DNA from: Candidatus Taylorbacteria bacterium RIFCSPHIGHO2_02_FULL_46_13
Lineage (GTDB): Bacteria; Patescibacteriota; Minisyncoccia; Phycocordibacterales; DSPV01
Reading direction: 5' to 3'
Assembly (NCBI GenBank): GCA_001821015.1
Contig: MHRQ01000021.1
Span: 24,438-34,258 of the forward strand
Length of the DNA stretch: 9,821 bases
This document shows, piece by piece, positions 4,413 to 9,821 of the stretch. Under the pieces are notes generated by a model, which saw only the letters and a list, made by a program, of their open reading frames with translations, ran no database searches and had not been told where the DNA came from. Within the stretch, counting starts at the first letter, position 1. Each line of letters opens with the position of its first letter. The position numbers and the translations under genes were made by a program.

Positions 4413-5708
4413 ATGAGCTTTGAAACTCCGCCACCGGCTAGCTTTGAGCAAGAAGGAAACGAACGGAAATCTATCCGTGAGAGAATCGTATTCCCGCATG
4501 TACAACCCATACTAGAAGCCCTTGAAAAACAGTTTGAGGGGACCGACAAAAAACTTGATTCGGAAGTTGTAAAAGACATCCTTTATGAATTTATAGAGCA
4601 GAGAATAAATCGCGCGGGAGTCTACGAATCCAGCGAACAAGGAGCTTCATTCCCGTGGGGAGTGACCGATACCGCAGAGCTTGCGAAAAAGCTTTACAGC
4701 CGCTATAGCGGAGAAGTGTTGCCAGAGAAACTAGAACCAAACCCCGAAAAAAGAAAGAAGGAATTTATGTTCACCTCCTTGCAACTTGTACAGAGCGGCA
4801 GTCAGTTCGCGTTTATGGAAGAACCCCTACACCAGGCCGTCAAAGACTTGCCTCGTGCGCTTTCTATGCTTAAAGATGGCAAAGAGCCTGAAGCAAACGA
4901 AATTTACACGCTCGGTTCTCCGACAAATGAACTCGGAAGCATGTCGCCAGAGTTTTTAGAAAAAATAAAGAACGGCAAAGTGTTTGATGAATTCGGAAAA
5001 CTATATAGCGAATTTATTAAATCTAAAATTCGCGAAAAGCAAGAAAAAGATACGGAAATTCTTTTGTATGGGCAATCCATGGGCGCAAGTTTTGCAACAG
5101 GGACTGCCAAACATTTATTAGACGACGAGAGCGTAACCCAATCGCGCGAGGCAGCGGAAGAAAAAGATACGCCATTTCTACAAGTACGGCTTGATATGCC
5201 TGTGGGTTCTGCCGATACCCCAGAGAAAAGAAAAAAATGGCAAATCCCTGTAGGCTTTGCGTTAGACACAGCCTACACGATGGCGACAGACCCCTACTTG
5301 CGTACCGCGATGGCCAACGATAAAAAATTCCTCTCCTCCACCCAAGAAATATTTACTGAAAGAAGTATGCCTCCAGTGATGTCAGAGGAACAAGTCGCAC
5401 TGAAAAAACAAGGGATCAAAGAGGCTATCAATAGCCTGCGAGCAGGAACGCCAATTCCTGAAGATCTTAAAGTAACAAACGTGGTAGGCCTCTACGATCC
5501 ACTTATGTATTCAGGTGAGTTCAACAAAGAAATGAAAGCGCACAAAAAAGAACACCGCGGGTCGCTTGGCAAGAGCATGGTATCAAAATCCCCCGGTCAA
5601 AGAACGTTCGGGATCAATATGCACCATACGATGCCGTATTTAAGAGAGAACGAATTGAACCGTTTCTATCAGGCCGCAAAAAGTTTGAAAGACCTAAAAC
5701 AATCGTAA
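4413..5708 (+). CDS. Alpha/beta-hydrolase-like protein (431 aa)
   Basis: The segment ILLYGQSMGASFATGTAKHLL (215-236) is a classic nucleophile elbow, GxSxG, with S222 as probable nucleophile after a beta strand and before a helix. Later segments supply a possible acid (VVGLYDP, D362) and histidine (NMHHTMPYL, H404 or H405) in the right order for a catalytic triad. YTLGSPTNELG (165-175) before the elbow could form the oxyanion-hole loop. There is no signal peptide, so it is probably cytosolic. The N-terminal ~110 residues are charged and helical and not recognised. A lipase, esterase or acyltransferase activity is possible; the substrate cannot be told. The start at 4413 fits the leaderless promoter just upstream. 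The M23 peptidase gene follows after 20 nt with its own copy of that promoter. Confidence 0.75.
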   Translation: MSFETPPPASFEQEGNERKSIRERIVFPHVQPILEALEKQFEGTDKKLDSEVVKDILYEFIEQRINRAGVYESSEQGASFPWGVTDTAELAKKLYSRYSGEVLPEKLEPNPEKRKKEFMFTSLQLVQSGSQFAFMEEPLHQAVKDLPRALSMLKDGKEPEANEIYTLGSPTNELGSMSPEFLEKIKNGKVFDEFGKLYSEFIKSKIREKQEKDTEILLYGQSMGASFATGTAKHLLDDESVTQSREAAEEKDTPFLQVRLDMPVGSADTPEKRKKWQIPVGFALDTAYTMATDPYLRTAMANDKKFLSSTQEIFTERSMPPVMSEEQVALKKQGIKEAINSLRAGTPIPEDLKVTNVVGLYDPLMYSGEFNKEMKAHKKEHRGSLGKSMVSKSPGQRTFGINMHHTMPYLRENELNRFYQAAKSLKDLKQS

Positions 5709-5710
5709 AT

Positions 5711-5727
5711 AGAGAGTATAATCAGGG
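5711..5727 (+). promoter_or_regulatory. Leaderless-type -10 promoter element (second copy)
   Basis: AGAGAGTATAATCAGGG matches the element at 4395-4411 at 16 of 17 positions. TATAAT (5717-5722) is 6 nt before the GTG start at 5729, the same spacing as in the first copy. The AGGG is only 1 nt from the start codon, too close for an SD. Confidence 0.65.
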
Positions 5728-5728
5728 A

Positions 5729-6598
5729 GTGAAAAACCTCCTTATAAAATCAGTTTTCAGTATAGCGGTACTGTTATCATTACCGAGTATTGTATGGGCG
5801 GCATCCACTGTCTCCCTTGTGGTCTCTCCAACAGAAGTAATGCAAGGCGAGCCGGTAATAATCACTATTGAAGGCACGAACACACTCTCAAGCATAAAAA
5901 ATATTTCTTTTAATGGGACACCACTAAAAATTTTTCTATATCAAAACAAACCGACTGCTTTGTTGGGAATAGATTTGCGTCAGACGCCTGGCATGTACAA
6001 AATAACCGGAAAACTTTCTGATGGTAGTATTCTTGAAAAAATACTCGTCGTGGATAGACGGGAAAAGATTGAGCTTCCGCTCGGAATTCCGGAGAAACTT
6101 GGCGGCAATACGCCTACAAGTCAAACCACGCTCATCAGCACCCTGGCCACTGAAAATGCGATCCTTGCAAGCCTCCGAACCGGAACACATGCATTTTGGA
6201 GAGAAAAATTCCGCTTCCCACTTTCAGCAACGACAACCATTACCGATAGGTACGGATACTTCCGTCAAACCGGGGCGTACACGATAGCGCACAAAGGCAC
6301 CGATTTCAGAGCAGCCGAAGGAACAAACGTGTTTGCGATGAATCGCGGCGTGGTGCGACTCGCGAGAGAATTTAGAAACTATGGAAAGACTATCGTTGTA
6401 GATCATGGCCTGGGCCTGATGACGTTTTACATGCATCTCTCGCGCATCAAAGTAAATGTCGGTGAATTAGTTCTGCCCGGACAACTTATCGCACTCTCGG
6501 GCCAAACAGGCTATGCAGAAAAACCTCACTTGCATCTGACGGTCCGCATCGGCGGAATTTCCATTGACCCGATAAAGTTCACGGATTTCTTTAAGTAG
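5729..6598 (+). CDS. Secreted M23-family peptidase (LytM-like), 289 aa, GTG start
   Basis: M23 enzymes are zinc endopeptidases that cut peptidoglycan cross-bridges. Residues 1-25 form a signal peptide: K2/K7, hydrophobic 9-22, and a likely cleavage after the AWA-like VWA/AS motif. Residues about 27-108 look like an Ig-like beta domain (SLVVSPTEVMQGEPVIITIEG...). The C-terminal 130 residues are the peptidase domain, with zinc ligands H188 and D192 (HKGTD) and H269, and catalytic H236 (FYMHLS) and H267 (HLHLTVR), so it should be active. The protein would act in the periplasm or cell wall. GTG at 5729 is chosen because the signal peptide starts there and the -10 box lies 6 nt upstream; no in-frame ATG is nearby. 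Strong terminator structure follows. It could shape the cell wall or be used at the surface on a host cell (inference). Confidence 0.93.
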   Translation: MKNLLIKSVFSIAVLLSLPSIVWAASTVSLVVSPTEVMQGEPVIITIEGTNTLSSIKNISFNGTPLKIFLYQNKPTALLGIDLRQTPGMYKITGKLSDGSILEKILVVDRREKIELPLGIPEKLGGNTPTSQTTLISTLATENAILASLRTGTHAFWREKFRFPLSATTTITDRYGYFRQTGAYTIAHKGTDFRAAEGTNVFAMNRGVVRLAREFRNYGKTIVVDHGLGLMTFYMHLSRIKVNVGELVLPGQLIALSGQTGYAEKPHLHLTVRIGGISIDPIKFTDFFK

Positions 6599-6607
6599 GG
6601 AAACACG

Positions 6608-6656
6608 GAACATTATTTAATTAAGCTATAGCTTAATTAAATAATGTTCTCTTTTT
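6608..6656 (+). terminator. Perfect 42-bp palindrome with T-run, terminator of the M23 gene
   Basis: Positions 6608-6649 form a perfect 42-bp inverted repeat with no central spacer (left arm begins GAACATTATT, centre CTATAG). It is followed on the plus strand by TCTTTTT (6650-6656). It begins 9 nt after the M23 stop codon. The stem is AT-rich but unusually long and without mismatch. Confidence 0.85.
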
Positions 6657-6657
6657 C

Positions 6658-6691
6658 AAAAAAATCCGCCAGAGTGTAAACACCCCAGCGG
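6658..6691 (-). terminator. Intrinsic terminator of the carbonic-anhydrase-like gene
   Basis: On the minus strand, CCGCTGGGGTGT (6691-6680) pairs with ACACTCTGGCGG (6677-6666) with three G-U wobbles and a small loop, giving about 11 bp. ATTTTTTT (6665-6658) follows. It starts 19 nt after the stop codon. Together with the palindrome at 6608-6649 it insulates two convergent genes. Confidence 0.85.
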
Positions 6692-6710
6692 TTTGCATAA
6701 TCCGATAACA

Positions 6711-7277
6711 TCAAACACGAACTTCACGCCCGTTGGCTGCTAAAAACTCCGTCGTCTTCGCACGATTCACAAAGTACGTGCGCTTTCTCACTTCGCTGGT
6801 AGCCGAAGGATAGTCAACATGGCAAAAACACACGATTTTGAGCTTCGCCAGTGTCCTCTGAGCGAGGAGACGAAGTTTAGCTTCGATGAGCAGGCGCATC
6901 ACCTCAAAAAAATCGAGGCTAGTACCATAAGCGACTCCGCATGGCGCATGAACATACAGCGCAAGTGTATCCATTCCCTTGAGCCCCTGTGTCTCTTTGA
7001 TATCCAGCAAGAGGGCAGAGCCTTTTAATTTTGCGTGCCGAACGGGCGAATGTTTAGACAAGAGGAGCGCTCCCCCATTAAGAGAGAGCGGATGATGCCG
7101 CTCAATATTGCACAGCCTGCAGTGCTGTCCGTACACGTCTCGGAATTGGTCTCCGTCAGGACATGGCACAAGAATCGTGCCAGCGGGATTTTGTATCCGA
7201 TGCTTTTCAACTGGCACTAGTGCATTTGCAGCTCGAGCTGTACGAACCTGTTCATGGTCGACTTCGGTTAATTGCAT
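6711..7277 (-). CDS. Beta-carbonic-anhydrase-like zinc protein (188 aa)
   Basis: Two short motifs match the zinc site of beta-carbonic anhydrases. One is VPCPDGDQF, with C39-x-D41 after a hydrophobic strand; the other is LYVHAPCG, with H110-x-x-C113 after a second strand. In beta-carbonic anhydrases the Cys-x-Asp and His-x2-Cys ligands hold the catalytic zinc. The usual Arg just after CxDS is replaced (CPDGD), so the Asp-Arg gate is incomplete unless R46 substitutes. Other marked segments are RHHPLSLNGGALLL (60-73) and CFCHVDYPSATSEVRKRTYFV (150-170). I recall similar unnamed proteins in Patescibacteria but cannot check. Carbonate chemistry is possible, as is a different use of the fold. The ATG at 7277 has an SD, AAGGA (7291-7287), 9 nt upstream. 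It is transcribed divergently from recG and ends at a strong terminator. Confidence 0.7.
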   Translation of the reverse strand: MQLTEVDHEQVRTARAANALVPVEKHRIQNPAGTILVPCPDGDQFRDVYGQHCRLCNIERHHPLSLNGGALLLSKHSPVRHAKLKGSALLLDIKETQGLKGMDTLALYVHAPCGVAYGTSLDFFEVMRLLIEAKLRLLAQRTLAKLKIVCFCHVDYPSATSEVRKRTYFVNRAKTTEFLAANGREVRV

Positions 7278-7338
7278 AGGTAGGTTTCCTTTTGTTGGAG
7301 TTTAAGTTTGGGAAAAATGACGAAATACATCTGAAAAT

Positions 7339-7366
7339 ACACTACATTAATTTAAGATTTTGTCAA
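7339..7366 (-). promoter_or_regulatory. Candidate promoter of the carbonic-anhydrase-like gene
   Basis: On the minus strand a perfect -35 TTGACA (7366-7361) is followed after 16 bp by TAGTGT (7344-7339), a poor -10 match. The start codon at 7277 would have a leader of about 55 nt. An alternative -10 is not obvious, so the -35 is the main support. Confidence 0.35.
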
Positions 7367-7392
7367 ACTGCCCGAAAAACTCCCATTTCGGC

Positions 7393-7398
7393 TACAAT
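7393..7398 (+). promoter_or_regulatory. -10 box of recG, leaderless spacing
   Basis: TACAAT lies 7 nt before the chosen recG ATG (7406), close to the 6-nt spacing seen at the two elements at 4401 and 5717. No SD precedes this ATG. The box supports the 7406 start over the upstream in-frame TTG at 7292. Confidence 0.5.
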
Positions 7399-7405
7399 AG
7401 GCCTT

Positions 7406-9556
7406 ATGGAGACTGATATAGCGCTTGAACAAATTCTTCAAATCCGCCCCGCGCAAAAGCAAGCGCTCAAAAAACTTGCCATAGAAAGCGCTAAAGACCT
7501 TTTGTATCACTTCCCCGCCCGCTACGAAACGACCGGAAAAGCAAAAACAGTGGTGGAACTTTCTGCAGGCATGCAAGCGGTAGTCTTTGGGCGCGTCAGC
7601 GGCCTCAAAACTAAAAAAGCGTTCATTAAAAAGATCCCGATGGCAGAAGCGTCACTTACCGATGAAACGGGAAGTATAAAAATCGTTTGGTTCCATCAGC
7701 CCTATCTGGCTAAAATGCTTGGCGAAGGGAGTCTGGTGCGGTTGGAAGGCAAGGTTACGGAGCGAAAAGGCACGCTGTACTTTTCCAACCCGAAAGTAGA
7801 ACGCGTAGATAAAATCCCTCGAGCGACTGATAACCTCTTTGGTAAAGAAGCAGACGCGCACACGCTCTACCCCGTTTATCCCGAGACGCGTGGCGTTACG
7901 TCAAACTGGATCTACTACGGCGTACAGAAAGTAATACAAACGGGCATCTTGGACGAACTGAAAGACCCTTTGCCCGAAGCACTGCGAAAGAAATATCACC
8001 TGCCAGGCCTCAAAACTGCGTTCATCTGGATTCACGCGCCCAAAAATGAGGCTGACGCGCTTTCCGCACGCAAACGATTCGCTTTTGAAGAAATATTTTT
8101 CATACAACTTGAAAAGCAACAGGAACGGGCGCGTTTTGCAAAAGAAGCTGGTTTCTCAATCGCCATAAACGAAAACGAATTCAAAGATTTTGTAGCGCGT
8201 TTCCCCTTCAAACCTACTGACGGCCAAACGCGCGCGATAGAAATGATACAAAAAGATTTCAAAAAACCACACCCAATGGCGCGACTTTTAGAAGGTGATG
8301 TCGGTTCAGGAAAAACATTCGTCGCCGCAGTCACGGCGCACACAGTCGTCACAAGCAGACCTGCCGGTCAGGATTTTGGGAATCTCCAGGTAGCATACAT
8401 GGCACCGACCGAAGTCTTGGCACGGCAACAGTTTGAATCGTTCATACAATACTTTGCGCACATCGGCATCAACGTGGGACTCATTACCGGAAGTGGTTGC
8501 CAAAAATTTCCCTCAAAAATAAACCCGCGCGCCACAACGGATATTTCCCGAACGCAACTACTGAAGTGGGTGGCAAACGGGGAGATACCAATACTCGTAG
8601 GCACGCACGCGCTTATTCAAAAAAGTGTGCGCTTTAAACACCTCGCGTACGTCGTTATTGATGAGCAACATCGTTTTGGTACGGGACAACGCCAAACCCT
8701 CGCAAATAAAGAAGCCTTTAAGCCCCATCTGCTTTCAATGACCGCGACCCCAATCCCCCGCACCCTTGCGCTTACCATCTACGGCGACCTTGATCTGACG
8801 GTGTTGGATGAAATGCCGGCGGGGCGTAAACCAGTCATCACTGAAATTGTCTCGCCAGAGCGAAGAAAAGTAGTCTATGAAGAAATCAGAAAAGAACTCG
8901 CCGTGGGCAGGCAGGCCTACGTCATTTGCCCGCGCATTAATGAACCAGACCCAAGCAAAGAACTGGCACTCCTTGCGAAATCGGTAACGGAAGAGGCGGT
9001 GCGCCTCAAAAGAGAAATATTTCCCGAGTACGAGATTGCCATCATGCACAGCAAGATGAAAAACGAGGAAAAAGAATCGGTGATGAACGAATTCAAGTCC
9101 GGAAAAATAAAAATTCTTGTCTCCACCTCTGTGGTTGAAGTGGGAGTCAATGTAGTCAATGCAACTATTATCATTATTGAAGGAGCCGAGCGTTTTGGTC
9201 TAGCGCAACTGCACCAGTTGCGCGGGCGTGTGGTGCGTAGCACAAAACAAGCTTTTTGCTATATATTCACCGAAACGAAATCAAAAAATTCTGTTGCACG
9301 CCTCAAAGCCCTGCAAACGGCAAAAAATGGATTTGAACTTGCGGAGCACGACCTGCAATTTCGGGGTTCTGGGGAACTGTACGGAAGGAAACAATGGGGT
9401 CTCTCGGATGTCGCTATGGAAGCACTAAAAAATATAAAAATGGTGGAAGCGGCGCGAACCGAAGCACATGAATTGATAGAGAAAGATCCTGAACTTAAAA
9501 AAAATTCGGCCCTCGCAGAAAAACTTTCAGAAAAAAAAGAGATCCATTTCGAGTAA
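7406..9556 (+). CDS. recG: ATP-dependent DNA helicase RecG (716 aa)
   Basis: RecG is a cytosolic branch-migrating helicase that regresses stalled replication forks and processes recombination intermediates. The order is canonical: N-terminal helical segment LKKLAIESAKDLLYHFPARY (21-40), OB-fold wedge domain (about 48-134), SF2 core with Walker A GDVGSGKT (297-304), APTEVLARQQ (333-342), DEQHRFG (419-425), TATPIPRTLAL (446-456), motif V STSVVEVGVNV (573-583), motif VI HQLRGRVVR (603-611), and the C-terminal FRGSGELYGRKQWGL block (652-666). Length is near the usual ~690. The start is ATG 7406, because family homology begins there and the in-frame extension to a TTG at 7292 encodes nothing RecG-like. 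Odd: motif VI reads RGRVVR where RecG has RGRVGR, V610 replacing a near-invariant Gly. The stretch 362-386 is longer than in E. coli RecG. No clear terminator follows. Confidence 0.96.
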   Translation: METDIALEQILQIRPAQKQALKKLAIESAKDLLYHFPARYETTGKAKTVVELSAGMQAVVFGRVSGLKTKKAFIKKIPMAEASLTDETGSIKIVWFHQPYLAKMLGEGSLVRLEGKVTERKGTLYFSNPKVERVDKIPRATDNLFGKEADAHTLYPVYPETRGVTSNWIYYGVQKVIQTGILDELKDPLPEALRKKYHLPGLKTAFIWIHAPKNEADALSARKRFAFEEIFFIQLEKQQERARFAKEAGFSIAINENEFKDFVARFPFKPTDGQTRAIEMIQKDFKKPHPMARLLEGDVGSGKTFVAAVTAHTVVTSRPAGQDFGNLQVAYMAPTEVLARQQFESFIQYFAHIGINVGLITGSGCQKFPSKINPRATTDISRTQLLKWVANGEIPILVGTHALIQKSVRFKHLAYVVIDEQHRFGTGQRQTLANKEAFKPHLLSMTATPIPRTLALTIYGDLDLTVLDEMPAGRKPVITEIVSPERRKVVYEEIRKELAVGRQAYVICPRINEPDPSKELALLAKSVTEEAVRLKREIFPEYEIAIMHSKMKNEEKESVMNEFKSGKIKILVSTSVVEVGVNVVNATIIIIEGAERFGLAQLHQLRGRVVRSTKQAFCYIFTETKSKNSVARLKALQTAKNGFELAEHDLQFRGSGELYGRKQWGLSDVAMEALKNIKMVEAARTEAHELIEKDPELKKNSALAEKLSEKKEIHFE

Positions 9557-9821
9557 AGGTGACTCAAATAACAGAATCAAAACCACTCTTCAACACTAAA
9601 AAGTGTACCCCCCCCCCACGAAGGTTTCTGTCAAAATCAAAAGTTTATAATTTATGCGCGTTCAGTGAGCTTTCTCTCTCGAGTACTCTAATCATACACT
9701 TTGCGCGAACTTATTTCACACGCGCGGAGCGCGTGGTGGCTTGAAATTGAATCGTACGCTCCAATCTGCGCGCCTCGTCCGCTCCCTTCGGTCGCGGGCA
9801 AAAACCAAAAATTTTCCTTCC
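9557..9821. other. Non-coding 3' region with C10 tract, -10-like box and hairpins
   Basis: No convincing gene is visible in these 265 nt. Contents: a 5-bp hairpin ACACT/AGTGT (9593-9606) just after recG, an uninterrupted run of 10 C (9608-9617), a -10-like TATAAT (9646-9651) on the plus strand without a good -35, an 8-bp palindrome GAGTACTC (9681-9688), a 7-bp GC hairpin (9719-9735), and a GC-rich stretch (9769-9799). These suit an intergenic spacer leading to a gene beyond the window. Confidence 0.5.
9719..9735. repeat. GC-rich perfect hairpin
   Basis: CACGCGC (9719-9725) and GCGCGTG (9729-9735) form a perfect 7-bp stem with loop GGA. No T-run follows on the plus strand. On the minus strand the downstream side reads TGAAATAAG, also no clear tail, so it is not a typical intrinsic terminator. 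It could be part of an intergenic repeat family. Confidence 0.5.

Noticed and set aside
4111..4434. 107-codon minus-strand ORF opposite the small membrane proteins
   Set aside because: It is antisense to the 51-aa membrane protein and the start of the hydrolase gene, with low-complexity basic residues and no motif.
7292..7405. In-frame extension of recG to a TTG start at 7292
   Set aside because: The extra 38 residues do not resemble RecG, overlap the divergent promoter region and have no ribosome-binding site. RecG homology begins at the ATG at 7406, which has a -10 box at leaderless distance.
8032..8352. 106-codon minus-strand ORF inside recG
   Set aside because: It is antisense to the RecG helicase core; composition (Ser/Ala/Phe-rich) is typical of a shadow frame.
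9559..9744. 61-codon plus-strand ORF after recG with GTG start
   Set aside because: It reads through the C10 tract and the GC hairpin, has no recognisable motif or regular composition, and has no SD; likely chance.

Overview
The window looks like a stretch of a small, compact bacterial genome, most likely from the Candidate Phyla Radiation (Patescibacteria, Parcubacteria-like). The reasons are gene-family character, recalled rather than searched: the RecG form with its 'LLKWVANGEIPILVGTHALIQ' block, a small beta-carbonic-anhydrase-like protein, an alpha/beta-hydrolase-like protein, very short intergenic gaps, and start codons placed 6-7 nt after -10 boxes (leaderless transcription). The assignment is an inference.

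Layout. Positions 1-191 hold the 3' end of a comF-type phosphoribosyltransferase gene. Positions 192-384 are intergenic, with a duplicated copy of the tRNA 5' end, a perfect 12-bp hairpin and a possible 26-codon ORF. A tRNA-Ser(GCU) follows at 385-473. Positions 4055-549 on the minus strand form a three-gene operon behind one consensus promoter: a class II Fic AMP-transferase with a C-terminal winged helix, then a 711-aa archaeo-eukaryotic-primase/SF2-helicase fusion of the 'TOTE conflict system' type, then an unrecognised 87-aa protein. The gaps between these genes are 6 and 2 nt. Positions 4056-4412 carry a 16-bp palindrome, two tiny candidate ORFs and a 51-aa two-helix membrane protein. Positions 4413-6598 on the plus strand encode an alpha/beta-hydrolase-like protein and a secreted M23 peptidase, both behind nearly identical leaderless promoter motifs. 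Two back-to-back terminators (6608-6691) separate the peptidase from a minus-strand beta-carbonic-anhydrase-like protein (6711-7277). RecG helicase (7406-9556, plus) is divergent from that gene. The last 265 nt are non-coding, with a C10 tract, a -10-like box and a GC-rich hairpin.

How the genes fit together. recG, the M23 peptidase, comF and the tRNA are ordinary chromosomal functions (replication-fork repair, wall remodelling, DNA uptake or nucleobase metabolism, translation). The Fic / primase-helicase / 87-aa operon is the accessory part: it reads as a candidate conflict (defence) module beside a tRNA gene. Its promoter overlaps a 9-bp inverted repeat and 10-bp-phased CGATT repeats that could be an autoregulatory operator for the Fic winged helix. 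This operon is the best candidate for an undescribed system in the window.
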